A stretch of 64,000 nt of DNA from Zymoseptoria tritici IPO323 (taxonomy: Eukaryota > Ascomycota > Dothideomycetes > Mycosphaerellales > Mycosphaerellaceae), in contig NC_018200.1 in assembly GCF_000219625.1 (NCBI RefSeq), forward strand, positions 485,848 to 549,847, in the 5' to 3' direction. The notes beneath the pieces are model-generated. The model searched no databases and had not been told where the DNA came from. It was given only the letters and a program-made list of their open reading frames with translations. Positions 11,314 to 23,500 of the stretch are shown piece by piece. The translations under genes were made by a program, and so were the position numbers. Positions within the stretch are counted from its first letter, which is position 1, and every line of letters begins with the position of its first letter.

Positions 11314-11364
11314 AAGCTTGTCGGCGCAAAAGCCCAGCCGACAAGCTTTGATTACTAAGCTTGT
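11314..11364. repeat. Palindromic target sequence shared by the Copia and MULE insertions
   Basis: AAGCTTGTCGGC (11314-11325) and GCCGACAAGCTT (11337-11348) form a 12-bp perfect inverted repeat. A second AAGCTTGT (11357-11364) is the target duplication of the MULE and continues as AAGCTTGTCGGC at 15495-15506. Removing both elements leaves tandem copies of a palindrome with arms CCGACAAGCTT / AAGCTTGTCGG. The original function is unknown. Confidence 0.75.
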
Positions 11365-11455
11365 CAAAGCCGATCCGGACAGCCCGCAGCCCGCAGCCCG
11401 CAGCCCGCGAGCAGCAAGACCGGACGGTCGCCGGGAGTGGACCCTGATGACTAAG
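11365..11455 (+). repeat. Left terminal inverted repeat of the MULE
   Basis: It starts CAAAGCCGATCCGGAC, followed by four AGCCCGC units (11381-11408), GAGCAGC, then a less conserved part with a GACCC-TGATGACTAA block that matches the reverse complement of about 15425-15442. Confidence 0.9.
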
Positions 11456-11636
11456 GCGATCCCGCTCTTCCCGCTTCAATCCTGACGCTCTTATTGGCTG
11501 AAATCACCCCGGCAACGTCACGTCCTTCACCGCCCTCCTACGCAAAATCCCTTCCTATTAACAACACCTACAAGATTATCTACTAATCCACCAGCTTACC
11601 TCTACGCGCCGTAAGACCGTTCCTAATCGATTCGCC

Positions 11637-14600
11637 ATGTTAAATACCCCCAGGCCACCTAATAACGACGATATCCTGGACAGAACTAGCTAGCAGCCGC
11701 TACTACACATAGAAGATGTTGACATTCGCTTAATAAGGTGGGCTATCGCTTAGTTCCCTTACACTTATCTAGCAGAGCCGCGTGATAATAAGGAGTTTAA
11801 GACCCGAGAACTTAGTGTGAAACGCATACAAAACTAGGCATTCGCTTATAGCTGGAACATCGTTACTCGCTCCGCCGACAAGGGCAATGCGAAGAGCCCC
11901 CTAAGGACTCGATTGCAGTGTAAGCACGCAGGTAATAAAACCGCTAACAAGCGTAGGCTCTCGGATGAAGATAGGAATCGCCGTAACGAGCAAGGACGAC
12001 TGCTTACACGGCTATTAACATCTGATGCTCGCATAGGCTGCAGGGGAGGTGTATTTAGTGTGCAATACAACTCGAGAACTAACCGGTAGATTATTAGACT
12101 ACTAGGGATGATTAACGAGCACAACCACGCACCGATAAATCTATAGACTTACAAGGCCGAATACAACAAGCGTCGTCCGGATCACGACAAGGTTATTAAC
12201 CGTTCCTACACTCTTGCGAAGGCTGGTATCTCGAGTCGTTAAATAGCTGCTATTATTAAGGAAGACAGACTTCGACCTATGGCTCCTTAAGAGTTCCGTA
12301 ACATGCGTCGTAACCTCAGAGCTGCGACTGTTCAGTTAACAAACCGAGTCTCGTCGACGACTAAGAGCGACTTTAAGGCGTTGCTGGTTATCTGCAGTAA
12401 ACACGACGCAGTCGTGTTGCCACGCTATATAAAGACGAAGCATCCAGTCTCGGGCTAAGTAATTAATTTAGTACTAGATCAGCTGATATTTGCCTATCTA
12501 GAATAGATCCGTTTTGCGCGCAAATACGCCTCTAGCTTCATCATCGAGATAGACGCTACGTTCGACACTAACCGCAACCGTCTGCTGCTTACTATTGTCA
12601 CCGGCATTACAAACACTAGCAAAACGTTCCCTGTGTGCATATGCTAGCACCTCGAGGAAGACGACCCCTCGTTCCAGCGCATATAGAAGTTTATTAACGA
12701 GCAGGTGTTATATAGAATCCCTGGCGTTAGTGTGAAGATTGGCGATTATGCCGCAGCGTTCCTATCGTCTATAGTCGGCCGACCGGCGACAGAGCGTGTG
12801 CAGCTCTGCTAATAGCATGTTGTTAGCGCGTTCAAGCGACAGCTCGTCGACGCCGCTAGATACACGAAGGTAGAGCGTAAGGAGTCTATTTATTACCTTA
12901 TATAGCAGTAGGCTTAGGCACCCTCAGAAGCTAACTTTAAGAAGCGCAAGGCAGCATTGCTCCGCGCTCTACGTCCTACAGAGCGTAAGTATTACACTAA
13001 CTAGTAGAGCGGCAAGGAGCACATATTTGTCGACTACATAACGGCGGAGCTGCCAAACCTTAGTGTAAGGGCTACACAACGCGGCGAGAAATACTATTAT
13101 TGTGTTACGCTGCCGCTCTCGGTGAAGCTCTCGCTGCAAGAGACAATAAGCCGGATCTTTACCGGCGTTACTCGTTACTTCGAAGCGATATATAAAGTAG
13201 AGCGATTCGAGCGCACTTACAAGCCTCGTAGACTTAATATGATAGCCTTCTCACAGGTGGCATTTAAGGTGTCTCACGTCGCTCTGCGGCTCGCAATAAA
13301 CGAGTTTAGCAAGCTCGTTAATTACGCTAATAAGCAGCAGCAGCAGCAGCAGCGACAAGACGATAAGGACGCTCTACCGCCGCTTATAATAGCGGTTATC
13401 TAAGAGCTCGCAACACTGGATCCACCGCGTTGCGTCAGAGGCTACACTATCGTCCTACAATACAAGATATCCTACGTATGCATTATGGCACGAGCCTATA
13501 TCCGTAGCGAGCTATTGCTATTGTCGCTCTTCGCATACAGGTAGCAGCTAGATCTAGAGCCGGAGACATATTACCTTTAGCAAGAGCTCGGATACAGCAG
13601 TGTTGTCGCAGTCGAGGGCGGTATAGATTATAACGATAGGCCAAGGAACGACATAGACGCTCTGATTAATCGCGAGGACGCATATATAGCCACACTGGAC
13701 TACGCACAACGCCAGCAGTATGCACGCCTTCGCAACAAGCAATTCGCCGCAATACACCGACAGTTTAAGGCTACTAACACGCTACCGGTAGTTATCCCCG
13801 AACGAGCTGCCGCTCGATTCGACCCTCGCGCTAGTCGACCGGCAAGTCAGAACACCGCCCTAAATACAGCTAAACGTACAGAAGGAGCTCGTATCCGTAC
13901 GGAGTGTCAGACCGTCCGAGAGCGTAACAACATTGCTCGTTACTACGCTTTACAAGCCTCTTAAGCGGCGAGTTTAGCCGCCGCCGCTCTACCAGCCCTT
14001 AAGGCTACCGCGGCTGATAAGCAGTCGTTAGTCGACGCCCTTATTGCTAAGATAGCAACACTCGCAGGTAACGAGAAGAAGGCTGCGAAGAAGGAGCTGA
14101 CTAAGGCACGCAGCCGTTTACGCTACGCCCTTCGCAAGGTAAAGGATGCTACTATAGCTAAGGGACGCATACTAGATAACACTATATTGCTCGAGGGCAT
14201 TAAAGACGCCGCCGCCGACAGCGACAGCAGCGATACACTAAGGCAACAAGAGACTACTATACAAGCCAAGATCGCCAGAGCGGCTGCAAGGAAGGCCAGA
14301 CGACAGCAGCAAGGGCTACTAGTATAGAATAACGACGACGATAACGATATACTACCTGTTAATAACTTGGTAAGCGACGGTAAGGTGGAACGAGCCTTGG
14401 CGTCGGCGAGGGAGCTTAAAGTAGTAGATCTATCAACTTCTCCGCCCCGCCCTGGACCCTCCTCCTCCGCAGCCGTTACTAGGGTTAGGCCTTCGCTAAT
14501 TAAGGTGATTTAGCCGCAGGAAGGGCTATCCGAAGAAGCGCCGACCTAGCGAGAGCTGTAGAGCGAGGATAAAGGGGGATTCGAGGAGGCTATAGCAATG

Positions 14601-14819
14601 TTTGAAGAGCTGTTACTACCGGCTGCCTCTGCAGTGGACGCAACAACGCTAGCTCCACTACCACTGGACGACAACACAGGACGACGTATACGCAAGAAGA
14701 AGCGGAACTATGACTTATTGTACCCCGAGAACAACGTCGTATATAGCAGTGCAAGGGGTGGTAGAAGGAGCGGTGGAAGAAGGGGTGGAAAGCGCGCAGC
14801 CCCTAGCACGATGCCGTAG
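11637..14819 (+). pseudogene. MULE transposase (FAR1-like zinc finger plus DDE core), stop-riddled
   Basis: One frame of 1,060 codons runs from ATG 11637 to TAG 14817-14819 without a frameshift but with about 25 premature TAG/TAA codons. The N-terminal part has spaced cysteines and the NEHNHAP motif (residues 160-166), the His-x-His signature of FAR1/WRKY-GCM1 type DNA-binding domains in MULE proteins. The catalytic core shows EIDATFDTN (Asp306), LLLTIVTGITNTSKTFPVCIC, KIGDYAAA (Asp370) and C-x2-H (Cys391-His394, with both middle Trp-like codons now stops). Downstream are a poly-Gln run (near 13336), an Ala/Lys-rich coiled-coil-like region and a basic Gly/Arg tail. The stops replace expected Trp or Gln codons, as RIP would do. 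Confidence 0.9.
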
Positions 14820-15409
14820 ATCTGTTACTCGCGCAAACGACTCGCACGGAAGCTGGAAACACCGAATCCGGTGTCAAACGCTCGGCCAATTAGAGCGCCG
14901 AGAACTCCTTCAGTTTTGACGCTCTTAGCTATATGTAATATTACCATTTCCTTCCTTTTAGCAAGGAGCCACCCCTCTTCCGGCGTGTTAGTGAGGTGGT
15001 ATACAATAGTCACTCCTCTGTTTACTAGCCCTTGTAGTAACGTTCAGTTCGAGCCCGGCGCGACTACCTCTTATGTAATAGAAGGGGGAGTAGCAAGTAG
15101 GGGAGTATGACTTTTTGCACCTGCCTAATTAGGCAGGTGCAACTTTTTGAAGCGGAAAACTTCCCGATCGGGCTTAGCGCAAAGCCCGGAAGTGGAGCTA
15201 TATCAACACTTCATCTTTTGCTTCATTTATCAGTGGTGGAAAGGGTGGATTGGTAAAGGGGCTCGAGTGTTCGTTTCTCCTTCTATTAACTACCTTCTTT
15301 GGCGTCCTCAGTTCGAGCCGATCTAGAGAGCCCATTTACTAAGGCTACCAGCGTCAGTGAGACTTCATCTTTTTGGTGTTGCTTTTTGGTCGGAAAAGTT
15401 CCTTTTTGG
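14820..15409. other. 3' non-coding part of the MULE, with a perfect 28-bp palindrome
   Basis: No coding frame is supported here. Positions 15115-15142 are a perfect 28-bp palindrome (arm TTGCACCTGCCTAA). It is flanked by CTTTTT on the left and by CTTTTTG on the right. The sequence has fewer TpA than the transposase frame and could include a small nested insertion. Confidence 0.6.
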
Positions 15410-15494
15410 GTTTAGCGCGTAGGCGTTAGTCATCAAGGGTCCCCGATCTCGCTGCTCGCGGGCTGCGGGCTGCGGGCTGTCCGGATCGGCTTTG
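15410..15494 (-). repeat. Right terminal inverted repeat of the MULE
   Basis: Its reverse complement begins CAAAGCCGATCCGGAC and has three AGCCCGC units (plus-strand GCGGGCT at 15458-15478) followed by GAGCAGC. It is one heptamer shorter than the left repeat. The block TTAGTCATCAAGGGTCCCC near 15426-15444 matches the inner left repeat. Confidence 0.9.
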
Positions 15495-15592
15495 AAGCTT
15501 GTCGGCGCAACACTTCATCGCAACCTAACAATCGACGACTGCGCGTCGCTTTCTCACCACATAAGCTGAATCAACATGACGACGAACAAAAG

Positions 15593-15901
15593 ATGACGAC
15601 GAACAAAAAGACGACGACGAACAAAAAGATGACGGAGTGGGTTGGGAAGCGCTATGGGCTTGATGGACCAGGACATGGACCAGGACCTGCTGAACTCCCA
15701 GCACAACAACCTCCGAATTTCAAGCAGTTCCACATTGATGTGAATAACCCCTTTGGCAATCCAAAAATCCAGAGAGGAGCAACAGCCGAGAAGCACGCAC
15801 GGGTTGAGGATGCCAGCAGCATTGATCGCACCATCACATCACGCACAAGACAACAAAGATCATCAACAGCCACTTCATGGCACAGATGCCAGCAGCATTG
15901 A
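15593..15901 (+). CDS. 102-aa ORF; N-terminus shared with the ORF at 30768
   Basis: The N-terminus is built of a short tandem unit (TNKK, from ACGACGAACAAAAAG repeats) followed by TEWVGKR-GL-GPG. The same peptide block recurs at 30768 (TNKKTTEWVGKRHGLNGPGPA), so the segment is duplicated in the window with the frame conserved. DNA identity covers about 15558-15702 and 30750-30844. The rest of this ORF includes the first part of a 32-bp direct repeat (15809-15840 and 15885-15916). No family is recognised. It starts about 90 bp beyond the MULE, in normal-GC sequence. Confidence 0.3.
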   Translation: MTTNKKTTTNKKMTEWVGKRYGLDGPGHGPGPAELPAQQPPNFKQFHIDVNNPFGNPKIQRGATAEKHARVEDASSIDRTITSRTRQQRSSTATSWHRCQQH

Positions 15902-15916
15902 TCGCACCATCACATC
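15809..15916. repeat. 32-bp direct repeat, 76 bp apart
   Basis: GATGCCAGCAGCATTGATCG... occurs at 15809-15840 and identically at 15885-15916. The spacing is not a multiple of three, so the repeat is read in two frames. It looks like a recent local duplication. Confidence 0.85.
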
Positions 15917-18900
15917 TCCTATTTCGGACGACATACCTCGGATGGAAAATTCAGACCCAGCACAGTATGACGACAACTACCATATCTGCTCCATTCACCC
16001 TTCCAGTCCATCCCATTCTCCATCGCTACAAAGCTCGACTACACCAATGCCTGACCTCAGATCACCCTCTCCCTGACCTCCCACGCCTGCGGCAATATCG
16101 GCGCCATCTTCCCTCGACAGCTGAACGAGCTCTACGATGACCTCGGCTGGGACCGCGGCGGCGACGTTCCCGAGCGCGAGCGCAGGAATAAGAAGAATAT
16201 GGTAGCGTGGACTCATCCGAGTTCGATGTCGACAAAGGGAGAAAGGATAGGGTGGGAGGCGAAGCATTCAGAGAGTATAAGATTGAGTAGCATGTGGGAG
16301 AAGAAGAGGATGAGGACCAGAAGGGAGAAGGAGCCGAGGAGAAAGGCAGCAGAGATGACAAGGAGGAGGATGATGAAGATGACGAGGAGGATGCGATGAT
16401 ATCACAAATCTTCAAGGAACGCTCCGCTTGCAAGATGAGAGAGAACGTTCTGCCGGAGGGAAGGAAATGGATAGTATCACTGCCGAGCCGCAGCCCGCCT
16501 GACCCGGGAGAGGGACGAGCTGGATCCAACCTGCATCCAAGCCCAACAGGCCTACTGCAAGCAAGCCCAATTGCCCAGTACCTCCTCCGGCAGACTCTAC
16601 GACCTCCGCGCCAAAATGGAACAATCCCGTGACCAACGCACCCAGCTTTTCCACCATCAACTCACCACCGCTCGCATACAGCACCATCATCCGGTGCAGC
16701 GGTCCCGCGTCCAAAATAAGTATCTGAGCGCGACGGTTACTCTGAACGAGAAGGAGGGATTATGGAAGCGGGCCAGTGTAGAAATGGCTGATCTGCAGAG
16801 GGATAACGAACAAGACACTGTTTTGTTTCGTATAGAACACAGTCCACTGCGCCGCCAGAATGTTAAGCCTGTCGCGAAGCTCGACGACGAGAAAATCAAG
16901 ACGCTCCGCCTATATAACACGGTCGACACTGGAGCTTGCAGGCTGCGCCTGACTCATTCCAATTGCAAATGGAAAAACAAGTCCCTGTTGTCTGGCTCTA
17001 CCTGTCGTTCGAGAAATAGGTGCAATTTTATGGTTCTCTCGGCATTTTGCAAGCAGAGTCCAAAAGATCAAAAGACCACAACTCCATTCCAGCACTATAT
17101 TTCAAGTACACTTCACTGACTCGATACAGAATCCCGATGGACTCGTCGGACACCTCAACAGTGGACTAATTCTCGGTCCGCTTAAGCCTTACTTACCAAC
17201 ATGCCACCCGACCAAATCAATCAAGACCAGAAGAGCAACCCGCTACGCGGATGCCCTCATCGATATTTGAATCGACGCCCTGATCCACGACTTTACACCT
17301 CCGACATGTCAAACTCTATTAGCACGTTGTTTGCCCTTCTTTTTGCAACTCTTCCGATCTCCTCCTTGGAATTCCGCGACCGCGCAAACTGGTTCTTGGG
17401 CGCTCATCCTTGTGCTCACGATGCAGTCGACAGTGCCCGTTGAATATGAATCTATCAATCCACCTTCTGCACTGGCGCCAATCTGGCAGGATCTGGTAGC
17501 GTTGGCCGGGAGGGCGCGGAACGATTGGGTGGAAAAGTGGAATCGAAGGCGTGATGCCGCCGCCGAGCTTGTGCGGTCGACTGGAGAGGACCGTGATGCT
17601 GTCGAGGACCGTGACAGCATCGGCGCTGGCAGCTCTGTGATGCCGCCGCGGCCTTCGTCGGAGGATGCGCATATGCCGGATCGAGGTATAAGAATGGCGG
17701 CATGATTGGGCAGGCTTGCCGACGTCACGTCAAGCAAGCGAATGGGCGTCAAGTTCAGCTTCAACTCCATCCATCTTCTCTACAAAATTGTTCTGCTGTT
17801 CTTCCACTGCTTAATCCCGACTTCATCTCACTCTCGCTCCCGCAGTCTTCTCATCACCATTCACCACCGCCAACATTCTGACCGCGTCTGGCGCCGCCAG
17901 CCACCCAAGCGCAGCTCACACACTTCAACTTCACACCCGCATACATGTCGCGCATGTTCGAAGGTTTCAGCTCGGGCGATGCCTTCTCATGATCGATTCC
18001 TCTTCTCCTGCAACTACATCGACAGACGGGAGCAACTATACTTTCTCAACGCTGGATGAGATGAGACCTTTTCACAAGGCATAGCCACAGATCTGCCGGC
18101 GGGCAATGTCTGATTTAAACCCATTCCTGTTCGATCCCATGTCTGGTGTTCAATTGGCCAAAAGAACACGAACGATTGGGAAACAACATACCGACTACGA
18201 GAAGGAAAAGCAGGAATACGGGAGTCACATGATATGAGGGAAGAAAGGAGGAGATGAATAAGGATGTAATCGTTACATTGTGCGGCGTCCAACTTGCCGC
18301 TTCGCACAATTCTTTTATGGACTGGAGAAGGCCGCAATGACATTAGGATCGGATTTGAAATGCGGCGGTCCTATAGTTTTATCAGCATGACCTTTCCGCA
18401 CGTCCCGTAACCCTCAACACCCGCAGTTCCAGCGAGAAGATCGGTGCTGTTGCTTACGCAGCGCGACGAATACGTTGCTTCGCTCTGGCGATGTCATCTG
18501 ATTAGATTGTCGATGCTACAAAATCAGCAAAATAAGCATTTGCCTGTTGCTCCGCTTTCGAACAAGCCGTGATAGAAGAAGGTACCAGAGTATCGAAACT
18601 AACCTTGGACGGGTCCGAGCGACTCCACCTTCCCGATACAACTGTCCGCGTTACGTTCAAGTTGGCCCACAGAAGCATAAGAGTGCTGTCAACGTGATGT
18701 TCGCATGATTCGCATCATCCTCCGAAGAATAGTTGTTCTCGCACCACTCCGTGGCATTTTCGACAGCAACAGTACCGCAACCAGACCTCTCGCTCGCTCG
18801 TATGCCACTCAAAGCTTCTACACCGTCCCATTCGACATGAAGATCGTCGCGGATGTACGACGCTCCGCGTATCCGTTCTCCGATCGCACGGAGGAGGGAC

Positions 18901-19860
18901 ATGCTATCTGGTGGAGGAGACTAACGGAAGGCCGTGAGTATAGGGAGGAGAGGCAATGTTGACTACCTCGCCCCTGCTCGCCTACCACGTCCAAAATTGG
19001 AACTGGCATCCTGCACCACCACTCCCCGCCATTGCCATGGCCTGGACACTGCAAGTCAATGCCAAAGGCTTCGTTGGCCTCCCGGACAACTCGAAGTGGA
19101 CGCGGAGGACCTGTTACAAAAGCAAAAAAGCTATGGCATGTCAAGCAGAACTGACTACAGATCTGAGGATGTCCGTCTCGATGCTTTACTGCGACCTGTT
19201 GATCGTCCGCCACATCGCTTCCCGCGCTTATCGACTATGCAAGCTCCGAACATGTGTCATCTGCTCCTGCACAATCGACTGCGGACACCACAGTCGTCTC
19301 CGGCAAGAAACTCGATTTGACATCCTGGAAATGGCGTGTTATAGCTGGCTGATAATCGAAGCTGTGGTCATTCTCTTGCTCGTCCTCGTGTACTCGTGTC
19401 ATGCATTGATGTGGGTTATAAGCACTGGCGACTGCGAACAAGAATAGCGATGAAGGATATTGGCCCTCCGCTCCTCCGTCTTCGCCGGCTTATCCAAGAT
19501 CTCTGCTACCCACTTGTTCTTGAATCCGTCGTATCCTTCGTCCATGAGATGCCCTCGACACCACCGAGCAGCTGACCGTTCTACGGGCAGACAAACCAGC
19601 TCAAGCTGCGAACATGGTTCCAGACCTCATCGAACAGCAAACGAATTCGGCCCCGGAGAAGAAACATTTCGACCTCAACCCAATGGGTACCTCATACTGG
19701 AATTTCAAAACCTAGGGTGAGGCAGTGAAAGATGTTCGGCAGCTTGTTATCGAGGTTCCGGATATCGCTTGCTTTGACTCAGAGATAGGTGCTGTGCTTC
19801 TCTCTGGTTTTCACTCGCAGTGGAGCAGATCCGCACTTCTAAAAGCAACGCATTTAGGCT
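15917..19860. other. No recognised gene; normal-GC, many contradictory short ORFs
   Basis: The longest frames (16571-17119 plus, 16062-16529 minus, 17309-17770 minus, 18956-19447 plus) overlap others on both strands and show no motif I can name. About 16290-16400 is purine-rich (GAGGAGGA-like), which creates charged or Ser-rich artefact ORFs. It is best read as decayed coding or intergenic DNA. The stretch 19470-19720 may be the upstream part of the subtilase relic, but I cannot show it. Confidence 0.4.
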
Positions 19861-19869
19861 ACGGAGGTT

Positions 19870-20511
19870 ATGCGATCATTGTTGACAGCTTCCCGTCAAC
19901 CGACCGCTATAGCCTGGCCTGAAAACGAGGCTCTGATCACATCTATCTCGCTAGGAGCGGAGATACATAGTGTTAACTTCGATTGGAGTGCTCTAAATGC
20001 TATCAACAGCAACGAAATCGTACAGGCCTTGCGACAGACAGTGCAACAAGTCGACCAGCTTCCTGGCCGGGCTATCGATCGCCAAGCAGTATCGTAATGA
20101 ACCTCAGTCCGAGCATACCAAACGACCTCGGAGCCAACGACAACCTTGTCACTGAATGCTTGATGGCTTTGGAGAACAGACGTGTACTTGTTGTTGTGGC
20201 GGCAGGGAACAATAGCACTTACGGGAACAATGCAAATAACACTCTAGCTGCTTGTCACGACTCTGTACTTACTGTCGGTTTAATCGACACGGACAACAAG
20301 CCGGCCCTCTTCAGTTCCGTGTGTGGATATCTTTGTACTGGGCCACACGGACAGCGGCTTGAAAGGGGCATCGTTCTCTTCTGCACTCGTCGCGGCGTAC
20401 GTACTGAACTTGGTCACAATGCAAGGCCAGGTATCGAACGCCTCAGTATTGCAATTTGCTTACCGAACGGACGCCTTACAGACTGGTGCTTCGACAAGGA
20501 GGGGGAGTTGA
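19870..20511 (+). pseudogene. Subtilisin-like serine protease (S8) relic, frameshifted
   Basis: The core of a subtilase is visible across two shifts of frame. 19870-20097 reads ITSISLGAEIHSVNFDW ... EIVQALRQTVQQV, as in the fold before the oxyanion region. From about 20090 another frame reads MNLSPSIPNDLG ... RVLVVVAAGNNS, containing the oxyanion-hole Asn (AAGN), then YGNNANNTLAACHDSVLTVGLIDTDNKPALFSS, a typical subtilase segment. From about 20323 a third stretch (same frame as the first) gives GASFSSALVAAYVLNLVT, the catalytic Ser motif (G-[TA]-S-x-x-[SA]). The Asp and His motifs that should precede were not found. Fungal subtilases of this kind are often secreted or fused to other domains. 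The shifts are single-base breaks, not intron-like. Confidence 0.7.
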
Positions 20512-20599
20512 CAATGGATGGACTGAAGGAGATCGAAACCATTCAAGTTTTGTCGGCAAGCACACCTTCAGGTCATAGGCGCCAATGCCGGTCTACAGC

Positions 20600-23500
20600 C
20601 TGAGATGTTGCGAAGTCGTAGCTGGCGCGGATCGTCTTCAAGAGGGTTGGAAAGGCCAAGGACAACAATGGCCGGCGTTGATCAAACTCTGACAATAGCA
20701 CTTCCTCTGGGTCCTGGAACGTGAGGACAGGGTGTGATTGTGAGAGCTCAATGTGACAATCTCGTGCACTGCTAGCTCTAGGATCATCGGGTGTGACTTC
20801 CGGCTCGGTGATAGAACTGCGGCTTTAAGCATGAGATGGGTTGTAGAGAGATGCTGTGGCCTGACGGTCGTTGTCACGCTCTTTCATACTATCAGCCAGC
20901 ATGTCTACAGCACGATCTTCGGTGCCAGTAAGAGCGACCGCCGTGTGATCATGGCCGAGATCCTCTCCATTTCCATTCCCGGTCTTCTCGATGATCGGAC
21001 CTTGTAGAACTGGCAGCCGCTCATCTTCCGTATTGCAAAGATCACAAACATGGACTCCGTTGCTATGATGTCTTCTGGCGAGTCTCCTCCTAGCAGTGGC
21101 TCGAGAGCTTCTTTATCAATGACAGGGTTATAGTATCCAGGGTAATTGGCTTGAGGCGAAGATTGCAGACATGAAGAAGACCATCGGTCGGACGACTGTA
21201 GGACGATACTACCGCTCCAATACCGACTATCAGCGACGAAACCTTTTACCTTTGCTTCAGTTTGGCCGTATCTTTACTCGAGCACCAGACAGAAGAGTCC
21301 TTCTCCCAAGAAAGCCTCTAGATTGTTCAGCGTCCTTGCGCTTGAGCGAGCTAGCATAGCAAATCGAGTGCGCGACGACGGAAATCTTAAGGCTCCAGAT
21401 GTATTGGACAATGATCCGCCTACATATGTTGACCCTCCCAAAGCAAACTCTCACGCTCATGATGCGCAGTGCCTCTCAGCTACGAAATCCAAATCCATTT
21501 CAAGTCCACCACCGTCTTGTCGACATCGATCTCGTTATAATGCAGATCGTCGACAAACGCTTACCCCAAGTCTCTAACCTGTACAGTTATTACGACTGCC
21601 TTTTCAGTGTTTCTCCGCCTTCATCTATCGCCCTCGCACCGACAATCTCGAACGACAAGCGAATCTTCAACCTTAGCAGCGGCATCGATCGCATTATTAA
21701 TCGTGCGTCTTGTTAACGGTCCAAGGACTTGAGGAAAGCACTGGACACGCCGACCGTCCTCTCGCTCCTACGTTCAGATACGTGTGTGGCAGCCAATGCT
21801 TCCGATCTTTGAATAACGATGACATCTCCATCGTGGCGCCTTGCATAGCGAGACACGCCACATGGTCGCATCTTTCGCTATTTCTGGTCGACTTCTCTGA
21901 ACAGTCCAATCCACAGACGACTCCGTTGAGGGCCGTCCTGCCAGTCACTGAAGATTTCAATGCGGGCTTGAAGGATATGGTCCGCATCCAAAACATCGAA
22001 GGAGAATCGAAGAAAGCACAGAAAAAAGCGGAGCTCACATCGAAGAGGCAGTAGAAAGACGCCGAGCTTGCTTCGGAGAAGGAACGCAAACAAGTCGGTC
22101 CCGCACCCAAGAGAGCACTGCAGCCGTCCATTATCCACGTTCTATCCGGTATGAGACGACGTAGCCGGAAGACGAAAGGCAAAATCAGGAGAATAAGGGC
22201 TCTAGCTTTAGCGTCGTTCTTTTTAAACCTCCGCTTTTTCGCTTTCCGAAGGTCTAGCTAGTACATCGCCGGCCGTAACGGCGAGCAGGTCTCTCGATTC
22301 GAGTATATTCTTCAGAAGATCGCTCTATTTGAGCCAATTGTCCCTAGTTAGCTCGGGAACGCGGACAGCCCTAATATCCTTATTAAAGGTATCTATGTTT
22401 GTCGTCGAATAACTTTACGAATATCGATCGTATCGTTACAACTCTTGATTTGCAGAGTCTGCGAGGTTCCTTTCTATCGATGACAAAGATATCGTGAATA
22501 GATGTCGTTAGGGCGATGCGTTATTAAACGCCGAAGTTGTGCTGTCGAATTCGAGGGTCGAGTACTAAAGGAGGTGTTGTTCGAATTTGAGTTCGGAGAA
22601 TTGCCCAACTAGGCATGGTCGGAGCTTGGAATGCGGGGTACGCTGTCCATATTCAGAGAGTTCTCGGGGTGTTCTTAGATGTGCGCCGCTTCCGGGCTTA
22701 TAACCTTGCATCCAACGGCACTCGGTCAGGTCGGCGAAGTGGTTCGTAGGGCCTTGTTCGATGATCATGATGGTCCCCAACGATGAGAGGATAACAAAGG
22801 CTCAGACATTGTCAAAGCCAGAGCTGCCTCGTTCTTCGGCTTCTTCTGGACTTTGCATTCCTGCACCTTTCTGCATCTCGATCCGTACATCGCAAATCAA
22901 GCATCTTTTCTCATCGACAGATCGAAGGCAAGGAATGCCCTCAATGGCACTTTTGGGTTCACCTTTCCACGTCGGCATTTGCAATTGTCTCATCGGCCGC
23001 CGATAGGTACTCGCCGATAGAAAAAAAAAACTCCCCCTCGCGAGTAACGTTCCAGCTTCCACATGCTGTTGAAATATTGACTTGTCTTTACACACCCGGA
23101 CCATTCTATGAGACCCTACTCCAGCAGAACATATTCGAAGTTCCTGCGTGCGGTGAACTAAGAGTTTCTGGGCCATCATCGTGGCATCGCGCCCGCATAT
23201 GGTGTATTCGAGATGGTTACAAACAGGGCGCTGGAGAGCGAAAGAGAAGCCAGACAACCCATGCAATCAGAGACGTGCTGGCGGGATGGGCAGATTTGAT
23301 GCGGGTTCCTCGTGTAAGTTTCTTATCCAAGTCTGCTACCAATCCTGGCCGGTCCTCGATGGTTCGGCTATTCGTTGCTCGTCTTCTCAATCCTCTTCAC
23401 ATCCCTTGTCACAACTCTTTCTCTTTCTTACACACTTTGAAGTCCTCCAACCGCATCATTCGCTCCACTCCCCCTAACCGAACTCCAAGGCTCAGCTATG

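Larger units (their letters stand above)
11365..15494 (+). mobile_element. Complete Mutator-like DNA transposon (MULE), RIP-inactivated
   Basis: A 4,130-bp element with an 8-bp target duplication AAGCTTGT (11357-11364 and 15495-15502). Its terminal inverted repeats, about 85-90 bp, start CAAAGCCGATCCGGAC and contain AGCCCGC heptamers, four at the left end and three at the right. It carries one long transposase frame with a FAR1-like zinc-finger region and a MULE DDE core. The length of the target duplication and the transposase family agree with Mutator elements. The transposase is interrupted by about 25 TAG/TAA codons, so it is not autonomous now. Confidence 0.92.

Noticed and set aside
16062..16529. 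155-aa minus ORF with a long Ser run
   Set aside because: The Ser run is the antisense of a GAGGA/GATGA purine tract; no domain remains outside it.
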